A stretch of DNA of 64,000 bases. Origin: an uncultured Lachnospiraceae bacterium (GTDB taxonomy: Bacteria; Bacillota; Clostridia; Lachnospirales; Lachnospiraceae). A program made the translations under genes and the position numbers. This document shows positions 15,940 to 25,036 of this stretch, piece after piece (positions within the stretch are counted from its first letter, which is position 1; each line of letters starts with the position of its first letter). Where the stretch lies: NCBI GenBank assembly GCA_947626915.1, contig CANQUA010000004.1, positions 1 through 64,000 on the forward strand. The letters are read 5' to 3'. Below the pieces are notes generated by a model. The model worked only from the letters and a program-made list of their open reading frames with translations, had not been told where the DNA came from and did not search any database.

Positions 15940-18900
15940 ATGAAGAAGAACGGAAAGAAGCTGTTGTCAATGTTACTGACGGCGGCGCTGGTGGTTTCGG
16001 GGGGCGGAACAACGGTTCCCGCGCTGGCGGCCGGTTCGGGCGGAACGGGACTCTGCGAGCATCATCCCGCACATACGAAGGAGTGCGGCTACCGCGAGGC
16101 GGATCCCGGCGCGCCCTGCATGCATGAGCATACGGAGGATTGTTATGCGGTGATTCCCGAGGCGACGCCCGGCGACGCGAGCCCGAGCAACGCCGATGCG
16201 GGTGGGGAAAAGGTGCTCATATGCCCCCATGCGCGAGGGATACATGACGAGACCTGCGGCTACCGCGAGAAGGATCCCGGCGCACCCTGTACGTTCGTCT
16301 GCGAGGAATGCGGCAGGGTGTCCTACATGGATGAAAACGGGGAGCTCCGCTATGAGCAGGTCGGCAGCCTGCAGACGGTATCTGCCAAAGAAAACCGCTG
16401 GAAGAGCGAAGGCGGTGAGCAGACCTGGTATTATCTGGATCGGAGCGTTACGTTTTCGGGCGATAACGCGCGGATCCTGGTGGAGGGCAACGTAGCGCTG
16501 GTCCTTGGCCGGAACGCGGTGCTGACGGCCGGAAGGGGCATCGACGTGCCCGAGGGCTCCACGCTGACGATTTACGGACAGAGTGAGGACGGCGGCAGGC
16601 TGATTGCCGTGAGCGATTCCATGGGCGCGGCGATCGGCGGCCCCAGCAACGGAACGAAGGGCGCGGGCAAAATCGTTATCAACAGCGGTACGGTGGAAGC
16701 CACGGTCAATGGCGCGTTTGGAGCCGCGGGCATCGGCGGCGGCTATGCGAGCAACAGCAGCGCGCAGGTCGAGATCAACGGCGGCGTCGTGAAGGCAACC
16801 GGAGGTTCCGGAGGGCCGGGCATCGGCAATGTAATTGATTTTGCAGAGAATAGCGTCACGATCACAGGCGGCACGGTGACGGCGGCGGGCGGTACGTATG
16901 AGACCGACGGCATCCGGGATTCCGCGATTGCCCGGATCAAGGTTGGCGGCGCGGGCATCGGCGGCGGAAGCGGTTCCGGCAGTGGCGAAATCACGATCAC
17001 AGGCGGCACGGTGACGGCAGCAGGCGGCGCGGGCGCTCCGGGAATCGGAAGCGGCAGCGAGGCAGGCGGCGCGGGAATTATCACGATCGCCGGAGAAAAT
17101 ACAGCGGTAACCGCGAAGGGTTCTTCGGACGGCGCGGCGGGTATCGGCGGCGGCCGGACCGCATATTCCGGTACGATCGAGATTGCGGACGGAGCCAGGG
17201 TGACGGCGTCCGGCGGCCGGACCGCGATCGACGGCGAAGTGGATCCGGACGGCCTGTATGACGGCGATTACATCGTGCTCGGCGGCAGGCAGGGCGCGGA
17301 TGACAAAGAGGCGGTGGCGCTGAGAGCCGGCGGAGTGGACCGGGATGTGAGGAAAGGTACAGATTATAAGTATCTGGAATTTGCTCCGGTCACGATCAAA
17401 TCGGTCGGCGTCAGCCCGGAGACGGTAAGCGCGAAGATCGGCGATCGGATCCCGTTTGCGGTTAAACTGATAAGCGGGAGCCATGAGGGAGCGGATCTGA
17501 CGCGGGTGCTGGATACAGCCTGGACGGTGACGGGCGCGGCAGGCGCTGAGAAGAATCCCCATACGACGATCGATGCGGACGGAGTCCTGCAGATCGGCGG
17601 CGACGAGACTCTGGAGACCCTGACCGTCAGCGCCGGTTTTGACGAGATGGACGGCGTGAAGGTCGTCAGCCGCGACAGCCGCGTGAACGTTTATCAGGTC
17701 AAGTATACGGTTTCGTTCAACGCGAACGGCGGTACGGCCGGCACGGCGGCGATGCGGACGACGAAAGGCAGGCTGACGGCGGCCCTTCCGACAGCGGAGA
17801 GAACCGGCTATACCTTCGACGGCTGGTACACGCAGGCGGCGGGCGGCAGCCGGGTCGATGATGGTTACGTGTTCAACAGCGATACGACCCTGTATGCGCA
17901 TTGGAAGATCAATTCGTATACGGTGACTTACAACAGCATGGGCGGCAGCCTGGGGATTTTCACGAGAACCGTGAATTACGCCGGCAAGGCCCCGACCCCT
18001 GCGGTGCCGGTCAAAGACCGGTCCGTATTTGAGGGCTGGTACACGGATCTGAGTTATACGAGACGCTGGAATTTTGACGCGGACTGTGTGACGGGGAATA
18101 CGACGCTTTACGCAAAATGGTCCGACGCGGTTCTGGAAGTCCGTATATCCGCGGACGCTTCCCCGGCAGAGGGCGGCAGAGCGCTTTACGGCGGCGTATA
18201 CCGCATGGGCGCGGAGGTCACGCTGAAAGCGGAGGCGGCGGCCGGGTACCGCTTCCTGTACTGGACGGAGAACGGACAGATTGTCAGTTATTCCACTGAA
18301 TACGGGATCAAAGCGGAGGAAGACCGGTCCCTGACGGCGGTGTTTGAAAAGGTTGTCGTGGTTCTTCCGGATGAAGAAGAGACGGCTCCCGGCAGCGGAA
18401 GCGGCAATGAAGGAAGTGCAGGCGGCAGCCAGAGCAGCAGTTCCGGCAGTACAGGTTCCGGCAGTTCCGGCAGCAGTCACAGCGCAGGATCCGGCAGCAG
18501 TGCGGGTTCCGGCGGCAGCAGCCACAGCGGCAGTTCCGGCGGCGGTTCCGGGCGCGGGGGCAGCTCCGGAGGCGGAGGAAGCCGGGGAGGCAGCTCCGGC
18601 AGCGGTCACAGCAGCGGAGGCAGTTCCGGCGGAAGCCGCAGCAGCGGAAGCAGTTCCGGCAGCAGCGGCGCAGGCAGCGCTTCCGGCAGCACGGAAGCGA
18701 ACCAGGATGCGGAAACGGCTCAGACCCTGCCGTTTGTGCCGGACGGAGAGAAGAAGACCATTGTAACGACGGTCACGGTCGATGCTGCGGAAACATCCGC
18801 GGACACGGCAGCGGAGGAGAACGTCGAAGTGCTCAGCGCCGCCTGGGTGCAGGATGAGCAGGGCGACTGGGCTCTGCAGTACAGCGACGGTACGGTGGCG

Positions 18901-19185
18901 TCCAACAGCTGGGTATGCGTGAATGAGAGCGACGGCGCGCACTGGTATCATTTCGGCCTGACGGGACGGATGGATACCGGCTGGCTGAATCTGGGCGGGA
19001 AATGGTATTACCTGCAGGCAGATCATAACGGCGGCGCGGGACGTATGCTGACCGGCTGGCAGCTGGTGAACGGAAAATGGTATTACTTCAGCATCGCCAA
19101 CGACGGAACCGTGGGTACGATGCTTGCCAATACGATGACTCCTGACGGTTTCTGGGTCAACGAGTCCGGCGAATGGGTTCAGTAA
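15940..19185 (+). CDS. secreted multidomain surface protein with InlB-type and cell-wall-binding repeats
   Basis: 1081 aa. A signal peptide ends near AALA (about 31). Two Cys/His-rich modules follow (HTKECGYREADPGAPC and DETCGYREKDPGAPC, about 37-105). A Gly-rich beta-repeat region (about 120-460) repeats ITITGGTVTAAGG-type strands, suggesting a parallel beta-solenoid. Next come a Big-like domain (about 475-590), two InlB/Listeria-Bacteroides repeats (VSFNANGGT, VTYNSMGGS; 588-725) and a third beta module. A ~110-residue Ser/Gly linker precedes C-terminal choline/glucan-binding-type repeats (GWLNLGGKWYYL, GWQLVNGKWYYFS). It has no LPXTG motif, so attachment is probably by the terminal repeats. 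Function is probably adhesion or cell-surface binding. Confidence 0.9.
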   Translation: MKKNGKKLLSMLLTAALVVSGGGTTVPALAAGSGGTGLCEHHPAHTKECGYREADPGAPCMHEHTEDCYAVIPEATPGDASPSNADAGGEKVLICPHARGIHDETCGYREKDPGAPCTFVCEECGRVSYMDENGELRYEQVGSLQTVSAKENRWKSEGGEQTWYYLDRSVTFSGDNARILVEGNVALVLGRNAVLTAGRGIDVPEGSTLTIYGQSEDGGRLIAVSDSMGAAIGGPSNGTKGAGKIVINSGTVEATVNGAFGAAGIGGGYASNSSAQVEINGGVVKATGGSGGPGIGNVIDFAENSVTITGGTVTAAGGTYETDGIRDSAIARIKVGGAGIGGGSGSGSGEITITGGTVTAAGGAGAPGIGSGSEAGGAGIITIAGENTAVTAKGSSDGAAGIGGGRTAYSGTIEIADGARVTASGGRTAIDGEVDPDGLYDGDYIVLGGRQGADDKEAVALRAGGVDRDVRKGTDYKYLEFAPVTIKSVGVSPETVSAKIGDRIPFAVKLISGSHEGADLTRVLDTAWTVTGAAGAEKNPHTTIDADGVLQIGGDETLETLTVSAGFDEMDGVKVVSRDSRVNVYQVKYTVSFNANGGTAGTAAMRTTKGRLTAALPTAERTGYTFDGWYTQAAGGSRVDDGYVFNSDTTLYAHWKINSYTVTYNSMGGSLGIFTRTVNYAGKAPTPAVPVKDRSVFEGWYTDLSYTRRWNFDADCVTGNTTLYAKWSDAVLEVRISADASPAEGGRALYGGVYRMGAEVTLKAEAAAGYRFLYWTENGQIVSYSTEYGIKAEEDRSLTAVFEKVVVVLPDEEETAPGSGSGNEGSAGGSQSSSSGSTGSGSSGSSHSAGSGSSAGSGGSSHSGSSGGGSGRGGSSGGGGSRGGSSGSGHSSGGSSGGSRSSGSSSGSSGAGSASGSTEANQDAETAQTLPFVPDGEKKTIVTTVTVDAAETSADTAAEENVEVLSAAWVQDEQGDWALQYSDGTVASNSWVCVNESDGAHWYHFGLTGRMDTGWLNLGGKWYYLQADHNGGAGRMLTGWQLVNGKWYYFSIANDGTVGTMLANTMTPDGFWVNESGEWVQ

Positions 19186-19198
19186 TGAAAGAAAGAGA

Positions 19199-19243
19199 GC
19201 GCCTGTCCCTGATCGGGAAACCGAGACGGGGCAGGCGCTTTTT
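19199..19243 (+). terminator. intrinsic terminator of the surface-protein gene
   Basis: GCGCCTGTCCC pairs with GGGGCAGGCGC, and the stem is followed by TTTTT. It begins 14 bases after the stop codon. Confidence 0.9.
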
Positions 19244-19286
19244 GCCGTACGCATTTTGAACGGGAAAATCCCGGGTCCGGCCGCCG

Positions 19287-19348
19287 GGAAAAATAAATCT
19301 GCCATACAGGTCAAAACCCGGTACGATGCGGGCTCCTGTATGGCAGAT
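19287..19348 (-). terminator. intrinsic terminator of the SLC13-type gene
   Basis: A perfect 14-bp inverted repeat (ATCTGCCATACAGG / CCTGTATGGCAGAT) is followed on the minus strand by TTATTTTT. It lies about 65 bases beyond the permease stop codon. Confidence 0.85.
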
Positions 19349-19411
19349 GCGGCAGGCGGATGGAAACCGCCAAAGGGATCGCGGCGACTGTCGGCGTACG
19401 GCTGCGGCCGG

Positions 19412-20527
19412 TCAGCCGAGCAGCGCGGCAATGGTCAGGAAAAGCGCCAGTCCCGCTGCATTTACCAGGGAGAAAAAGCCCAGATATCCGGCCCCGTCTG
19501 CGCGGTCGGTCTTCATGTAAAGACGGAACGAGATCAGGCTCGCCAGGGAGGCGATCGGGGTTCCCAGGCCGCCGAGGTCGGTACCCAGAAGCAGCGCCCG
19601 CCAGTCTTCGGTGAAACCGGAAAGCAGTACGGCGGCGGGGACATTGCTGATGACCTGGCTGGCCAGCGCGGAGGTCAGAAGCGCCTGGCGGTTCAGGAGA
19701 TTCTGAAGAAAACTGTGAACCACGCCGATTGCCCCGATATTTCCGGCGAAGATAAAGAAACAGACGAAGGTCAGCAGCAGGCCGTAGTCCATGGTCCGGT
19801 AAAGCGCGCGGTCCTCAATGAAAACCGCCGCGCAGACGATGAGGAGCAGCAGCCCGTAATGCAGTACGCGGAACACGGACAGGAGGCATAATAAAAACAG
19901 AGCCAGATAAATGAAAATGGGAGTTTTATCCGCCGCCTGGGCGTCGTCCGGAAGAGAAACGGCCAGCTCGCCTTTGGGACAGGCCAGGACGCAGCCCGCC
20001 AGAAGCGGCAGAGCCAGGATCGTGTAGGGCAGCACAGTCCCGAAAAATTCTCCCGCTGTCAGGTGAAAGGCGGAATACAGAAAAAGATTCTGGGGATTTC
20101 CCACAGCCGTGGCCATGCTTCCCAGATTGGCGGCGACGGTCTGCAGCACGATGACGAAGATCAGAAACCGCTGTTCTCCGGTCAGCTCCAGGATCAGGAC
20201 CGCGAACGGTACGAACGTGATCAGGGCCACGTCGTTCGTCACCAGCATGGAAGAGAAAAAGGGCAGCAGGATCAGCAGCAGGAACAGTTTCCGCCGCTGC
20301 ATCCGGCCGTTCAGCAGACGGGCCGCCAGCCAGTTGAAAAGGCCGTGGCGCTGGAGCCCGGCTACGACCGCCATCAGGGAGAAGAGCAGGGCCAGGACCC
20401 GGAAATCGATGTAACCGATATAAGCGGCGGACGGCGGCACAAAAAACATGGAGAGGAGCGCGCAGACGGCGGAGACCGTCAGAACGGGCTCTTTTTTGAT
20501 CGCATTATGTAAGAAATGATGTTTCAT
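19412..20527 (-). CDS. SLC13/CitMHS-type anion permease
   Basis: 371 aa, with AGAAAGGAAAAC before the ATG. It has about nine to ten hydrophobic segments in two similar halves. Conserved loops are visible at SMLVTNDVALITFVPFAVL and LGSMATAVGNPQNLFLY in the first half, and at QVISNVPAAVLL and GTDLGGLGTPIASLASLIS in the second. These paired S/TNx(P/V) and GNPQN-like motifs are typical of the ion-transporter (IT) superfamily, including dicarboxylate/citrate and arsenite carriers. Substrate is uncertain; the family points to an organic acid or oxyanion. It is convergent with the surface protein and divergent from the Ter locus. Confidence 0.88.
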   Translation of the reverse strand: MKHHFLHNAIKKEPVLTVSAVCALLSMFFVPPSAAYIGYIDFRVLALLFSLMAVVAGLQRHGLFNWLAARLLNGRMQRRKLFLLLILLPFFSSMLVTNDVALITFVPFAVLILELTGEQRFLIFVIVLQTVAANLGSMATAVGNPQNLFLYSAFHLTAGEFFGTVLPYTILALPLLAGCVLACPKGELAVSLPDDAQAADKTPIFIYLALFLLCLLSVFRVLHYGLLLLIVCAAVFIEDRALYRTMDYGLLLTFVCFFIFAGNIGAIGVVHSFLQNLLNRQALLTSALASQVISNVPAAVLLSGFTEDWRALLLGTDLGGLGTPIASLASLISFRLYMKTDRADGAGYLGFFSLVNAAGLALFLTIAALLG

Positions 20528-20697
20528 GATAGTTTTCCTTTCTGCGGACGCCGGGACCGTTTAGCGGGCCGGGACTTATGCGTCGGGCATATGTATTGTA
20601 AGGCAAAATCCGTAACAGCGCCAGTCTTTTTTGAGCGGATCGACCAAAAAATTTTTCTTGAATACCTCAAAAATACTCCTAAAATATCGGCATATTC

Positions 20698-20725
20698 TTG
20701 ATTTTTATACCATGTGTGGTATAAT
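20698..20725 (+). promoter_or_regulatory. promoter of the Ter locus
   Basis: TTGATT, 16-base spacer, perfect TATAAT. A CGGAAC/GTTCCG inverted repeat at 20731-20753 overlaps the expected transcription start, so it could be an operator or a 5' hairpin. The surrounding 20640-20720 sequence is markedly AT-rich. The distance to terY is about 240 bases, and the leader between them holds a small ORF with a perfect ribosome-binding site. Confidence 0.75.
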
Positions 20726-20825
20726 GATGTCGGAACTTGTTGAAATGGTTCCGTTCTGACGGTTCATTATTTACCGAAGGGGTTTATTGCCGGTTTATTT
20801 TGATGACTTAAACAAAGGAGGTTAA

Positions 20826-20876
20826 ATGAGCCATTCTTTTTGGTATGAATGCCGGCGCCCGGCAGTTCGGGAATAA
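20826..20876 (+). CDS. candidate 16-residue leader ORF before terY
   Basis: A very strong AAAGGAGGTTAA precedes an ATG opening MSHSFWYECRRPAVRE and a stop. One frame over, an ORF from 20845 to 20928 reads MNAGARQFGNNPQIENDTVL and onward to DPGVGS. A one-base shift in the TTTTT run at 20836-20840 would join them into a single 33-residue peptide. Either this is a short leader peptide, a programmed frameshift or a homopolymer error. No family is recognised. Confidence 0.4.
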   Translation: MSHSFWYECRRPAVRE

Positions 20877-20967
20877 TCCGCAGATTGAAAATGATACTGT
20901 TCTCAAGGATCCGGGGGTTGGATCTTGATTCCAGTATATAAAATTTACATGAAACGGAGAGTTCATT

Positions 20968-21615
20968 ATGGCAGATTTTGTACGAAGATTACCGGTGTAT
21001 TTGCTGCTTGACTGTTCTGGATCGATGATGGGCGAGCCGATTGAGGCGGTGAAGCAGGGGGTCAAGGCGTTGATCTCCGAGTTGAGGAGCGATCCGCAGG
21101 CGCTGGAGACGGCGTATCTGTCGGTGATCACCTTTGACAGTTCGGCCCGCCAGGTTCTGCCGCTGACCGAGCTGATGCTGTTTAAGGAGCCCGAGATCCA
21201 CGCGAGCGGCGCGACGGCCCTTGGCAAGGCGCTGAACGTCCTGATCGACTGCATCAACAGCGAGGTCCGCAAGTCCACAGAAACGCAGAAAGGCGACTGG
21301 CGGCCGCTGGTATTTATCCTGACGGACGGTTCGCCTACGGATATCGAAGCGTTCCGGGAAGCGGCCCAGAAGCTGAAGACCGTGAAGGCTGCCAATATCA
21401 TTGCCTGTGCGGCCGGTTCCAACGCGAACACTTCCTATTTAAAAGAGATCACGGAGAACGTGCTGATGATGAATACCCTGTCCGCAGGCGACATGGCGCA
21501 GTTCTTCGCCTGGGCGTCCGGCTCGATCAAGATGTCTTCCAAGAGCCTGGACGCGAAGCCGGGCGGAGCGATCGAGCTGCCTCCGCCTCCTCAGGGCTTT
21601 GTGGTCGTCCCGTGA
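20968..21615 (+). CDS. terY: TerY-type von Willebrand factor A protein
   Basis: 215 aa. The vWA fold carries the metal-ion-dependent adhesion site in DCSGSMMG (about 15-22), the Thr of the SGATALGKAL loop and the second Asp region in FILTDGSPTD. No signal peptide, so it is cytosolic. TerY proteins are metal-binding scaffolds that work with a PP2C phosphatase and a kinase (the TerY-P triad); both partners follow directly here. It is the first full gene of the Ter locus, behind the promoter at 20.7 kb. Confidence 0.92.
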   Translation: MADFVRRLPVYLLLDCSGSMMGEPIEAVKQGVKALISELRSDPQALETAYLSVITFDSSARQVLPLTELMLFKEPEIHASGATALGKALNVLIDCINSEVRKSTETQKGDWRPLVFILTDGSPTDIEAFREAAQKLKTVKAANIIACAAGSNANTSYLKEITENVLMMNTLSAGDMAQFFAWASGSIKMSSKSLDAKPGGAIELPPPPQGFVVVP

Positions 21616-21644
21616 CCGGCCCGGCCGGATAGGAGGGCCTGACT

Positions 21645-23312
21645 ATGTCGGATGAGAAATATGAGTATGATATCCCGGAGCCGGAAGAGACGCTGACGGA
21701 GGATGGGGATTTGATGCCGGCAGAAGCGGAGGGTTTCCCGGGATCGGCGCTGCAGACGGGCGAACGGGAGGCTATGGCTGCCCCGGTACCGTCTGGGGAA
21801 GAGGAAGACGGGGCGGTCCCGGAGCCGCCGGAAAAAGGAATTGCAGCGGCCCCGGTATCGTTTGCGAAGGAAAAAGGTGCTGCAGATTTGGCGTTATCTG
21901 CGAAAGAAAGAAACGCTGAGGAAGCGGCCCCGTCTGCGGAGGAAAAACCCGCCGCAGACTTGGCGCCCTCTGCGGCAGAAGGAAATACTGCGGCCCCGGC
22001 GCCATCCGCGACAGAAAAAACCGCCGCGGTTTCGCCGGACTCTTCCGCATCATCCGGAGAGAAAAAAGATGCCGCGGTTTTGGAGAAACCGAAGGCGCTG
22101 AGCGACGAGGCGGTGCTCAAGCACACGGCGTCCCTGTGGAAATATCTCCCGGTCCCGGAGACGGAACCGGATCCCATGCCGGAGTACAGAAGCAGTGTGA
22201 AACAGTATCCCGGCAGCCGGGTGATCGCCGCGCGGGTCCGCGGAAAGAAGCACAAGCACGAGGGGACCAACTGCGACGACTGGTTCGAAACCGCCAGTTA
22301 CGGAAGGATCACATTTGCCGCCGTTTCCGACGGCGCGGGATCGAAGAAATTTTCCCGGGTCGGCGCGCGGGAATCCTGCAGGGCGGCGGTTGGATACCTG
22401 GCCGCTTCTTTTGAAAAGCTGTTTTCCGACAGCCCGCAGATGGCGAAAGACCTGAAGCTCCCGCTTTCGGAAGCCGGATGTATGGAGGCCTGCCGGATCC
22501 TGGCGGGGACCGTGCAGCGGTCGGTGATGAAAGCTTATGAGGCGGTGGAAGCCGCGTATTATTCCAGGGCGGCGGACCCGGCTTACGGGAAATTGCTGGG
22601 CCGGAGCCTGGACCTGAAAGATTTTTCCGGGACGCTGCTGATTGCGGTCCTGATCCCTGTCAGCGAAACCGGGAAGGAGCATCTGGTGATCACCTGTCAG
22701 ATCGGCGACGGGATGATCGCGATGCTGAATACAAAGGGAGAGTTCGGCAATTCCCTGAAGCTGATGGGAGTTCCCGACAGCGGAGATTTTTCCGGCGAAA
22801 CGGAATTTCTGACTTCCTCCCAGATGAAAACGCCGGAAGCGCTGCAAAAGCGGACGAAGATATCGAGAAGCGCTGTCGATACGGTTCTGCTCATGAGCGA
22901 CGGCGTGGCCGACGATTATTTCCCCAATGAGACGGAGATGCGCCGGCTGTATTACGACCTGATTGTCAATGGGATCCTGGACCGGACCGGCCGGACCGTT
23001 TCCGCCGCGGCGCTGACGGCGGAGCAGATTAAGCTGCTGAAACGGATCCCGGACCCGCTGGAATTCCCGTGGGTGAACGACCAGCAGGTGCTGGTGCCGG
23101 TTCAGTATACAAGGCGGATCTGTGCGGCTATGGGACTGTCGCTGGAGGACCTTTGGAATGATCCGACGGCGCTGGAGCTGGCCCGCATGGAGCTTTTGGG
23201 AATGCGCAGGCCGGAAGCTTCCGACGCCGGCGAGCAGCTTAAGATCTGGCTGGACAATTATGCGGAGAGAGGTTCCTTTGACGATCGGACCCTGGTAGCG
23301 GTGACATTGTAA
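21645..23312 (+). CDS. PP2C-family protein phosphatase with Ala/Glu/Pro-rich N-terminus (TerY-P triad)
   Basis: 555 aa. The first ~165 residues are low complexity with degenerate repeats such as APSAEEKPAADL and APSATEKTAA, probably disordered. The PP2C domain starts near residue 195: VRGKKHKHEGTNCDDWF, metal-binding SDGAGS (about 227), TCQIGDGM and LLMSDGVADDYF (about 416). It should reverse phosphorylation by the adjacent kinase. The closely spaced order terY-PP2C-kinase is the known TerY-P arrangement. The C-terminal DDRTLVAV matches the PP2C closing motif. Confidence 0.9.
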   Translation: MSDEKYEYDIPEPEETLTEDGDLMPAEAEGFPGSALQTGEREAMAAPVPSGEEEDGAVPEPPEKGIAAAPVSFAKEKGAADLALSAKERNAEEAAPSAEEKPAADLAPSAAEGNTAAPAPSATEKTAAVSPDSSASSGEKKDAAVLEKPKALSDEAVLKHTASLWKYLPVPETEPDPMPEYRSSVKQYPGSRVIAARVRGKKHKHEGTNCDDWFETASYGRITFAAVSDGAGSKKFSRVGARESCRAAVGYLAASFEKLFSDSPQMAKDLKLPLSEAGCMEACRILAGTVQRSVMKAYEAVEAAYYSRAADPAYGKLLGRSLDLKDFSGTLLIAVLIPVSETGKEHLVITCQIGDGMIAMLNTKGEFGNSLKLMGVPDSGDFSGETEFLTSSQMKTPEALQKRTKISRSAVDTVLLMSDGVADDYFPNETEMRRLYYDLIVNGILDRTGRTVSAAALTAEQIKLLKRIPDPLEFPWVNDQQVLVPVQYTRRICAAMGLSLEDLWNDPTALELARMELLGMRRPEASDAGEQLKIWLDNYAERGSFDDRTLVAVTL

Positions 23313-23325
23313 GGAGGAGGCGGAA

Positions 23326-24813
23326 ATGGATCAGATTGCTGAAGCAACATTGGCGGATGGCCGGAAGCTTCCGTATGTGATCAGGGACAATCCGCCCCGC
23401 GGAGGTATGAAATATACCTATTTTGCGCCGGACCGGTCCTATGTCGTGCAGTTTTTCAATAATCCGGAGACGGCGAGGGATCCCAATCTGAGACGGCGGA
23501 TCGAGGCGATTATCGGCAAATACAATCCGACGCTTTCGGAAGAAGCGGGAGGGGCGAAAGGGAACAATGAGACCATGGCGAAGTATTTCGCGGGAAAATT
23601 CTGCTGGCCGACGGCGATCGTCGAGCAGCCGGAGTTCGGGATCGTGTGTCCCGCCTATCCGCCCAATTACTTCTTCAGCGAAGACGCGTCCGTGATTCCC
23701 GAGCTGAGTCTGGAACTGAAAGGAAAAGATAAAAAGAGCAAATGGTTTACCTCGGCGAAGCTGCGGAGATTTATGAGAGAGACGGAGCTGGGCAATTTCC
23801 GTTCCATGCTCCAGATGTCCATTTCCCTGGCACGCTCGATCCGGCGGATGCACCAGGCGGGGCTGGCCCATTCGGACCTGTCCTCCAATAACGTTCTGGT
23901 GGACCCGGTTACGGGCAGCTGCGTCGTGATTGATATTGATTCCCTGGTGGTGCCCGGTTTGTACCCGCCGGAGGTGATCGGGACCAGCGGCTATATCGCG
24001 CCGGAGGTGCTGGAGACCACGTCGCTGCCGTTCGGAGACCCGGGCAGGCGGCTGCCCAGTTCCTATACGGATCTCCACGCGCTGGCGGTGCTCATTTACG
24101 AGTATCTGCTGCTGCGGCATCCTCTTTCCGGGCCGAAGATTTATTCCCAGGACCCGAATCTGGATGACTACCTGGCGATGGGGCCCAAGGCGCTGTTCAT
24201 CGAACATCCCACGGACCGGAGCAACCGTCCCGGCGATCTCGGCGTGACGATCAGGGATCTGGGTCCGGCTCTGCAGACTCTGTTTTTGCGGGCGTTTGTG
24301 GACGGCCTGCACAATCCTGACGAGCGGCCGACAGCGCTGGAGTGGGAGAAAGCGCTGGTGAAGACCTGGGATTTGCTGCAGCAATGCGAGAATCCGGACT
24401 GCGCCGCCAAATGGTTCATCCTTTACGACCCGCGGAATCCGGTTTGCCCATTCTGCGGGCGTCCGATCGACCGCCGCAACATTGTCCGGCTGCATTTAAA
24501 GAGTCCGCTCCGCGGGCGCTCCGGCCAGTGGTCTCCGGCAGGAGAGGTCAATGTGTACCACAACATGCCGCTGTTTAAATGGCACGTGTTCGCCAACACA
24601 TTTCCGGACGAGAAAGCGGACCGCAGCCTGATGGCTTACGTGTGCAGGCACCAGGGGCAGTGGCTTCTGGTGAATCACAATATCCAGGGCATGATTTCCC
24701 CCAGCGGCAATCTGGTGCCGGCGGGGCAGGCGGTCCTTTTAAAGGACGGCGCGGTGTTCCGGATGTCCGGCGAGGACAGGGGACTGTTGGTAGAGGTATC
24801 CTGCGGCAGATGA
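23326..24813 (+). CDS. TerY-P-associated protein kinase with zinc ribbon and C-terminal FHA-like region
   Basis: 495 aa, 13 bases after the phosphatase. The kinase core shows the catalytic loop HSDLSSNNVLVD (about 182) and the metal-binding Asp in VIDIDSLV, replacing DFG. An activation region GTSGYIAPEV and a DLHALAVLIYE helix follow. The N-terminal ATP lobe is divergent. Near 354-376 a four-Cys zinc ribbon appears (CENPDC and CPFCGRP). The last ~90 residues are beta-rich and look like an FHA-type phosphopeptide-binding fold, less certain. It is expected to phosphorylate Ter components, opposed by the PP2C protein. Confidence 0.88.
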   Translation: MDQIAEATLADGRKLPYVIRDNPPRGGMKYTYFAPDRSYVVQFFNNPETARDPNLRRRIEAIIGKYNPTLSEEAGGAKGNNETMAKYFAGKFCWPTAIVEQPEFGIVCPAYPPNYFFSEDASVIPELSLELKGKDKKSKWFTSAKLRRFMRETELGNFRSMLQMSISLARSIRRMHQAGLAHSDLSSNNVLVDPVTGSCVVIDIDSLVVPGLYPPEVIGTSGYIAPEVLETTSLPFGDPGRRLPSSYTDLHALAVLIYEYLLLRHPLSGPKIYSQDPNLDDYLAMGPKALFIEHPTDRSNRPGDLGVTIRDLGPALQTLFLRAFVDGLHNPDERPTALEWEKALVKTWDLLQQCENPDCAAKWFILYDPRNPVCPFCGRPIDRRNIVRLHLKSPLRGRSGQWSPAGEVNVYHNMPLFKWHVFANTFPDEKADRSLMAYVCRHQGQWLLVNHNIQGMISPSGNLVPAGQAVLLKDGAVFRMSGEDRGLLVEVSCGR

Positions 24814-25036
24814 CAAAAAACAACCAGAGGAGAGGCATATGTGGGGCTCTGTTTCGGAATCTCAACCGCACAATGGATTTCTCTGATGATTTTTATGTAT
24901 TATATCTGGAAGAAGGTTAAAATTATAAGAAATTCTGCAAAGATTCAGCCGGCAGACATTTCGTAATTTTTTCTGATTCCACCGTGGGGATGCGTGCTGT
25001 ATTTGCACCAATTTAATCATAGGAAAGGAAAAAACA

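Noticed and set aside
15973-19431. 1152-codon minus-strand ORF opposite the surface protein
   Set aside because: Antisense shadow created by GC-rich repeats; Arg/Ala/Pro-rich, no ribosome-binding site or family. The plus-strand gene has a promoter, signal peptide and terminator.
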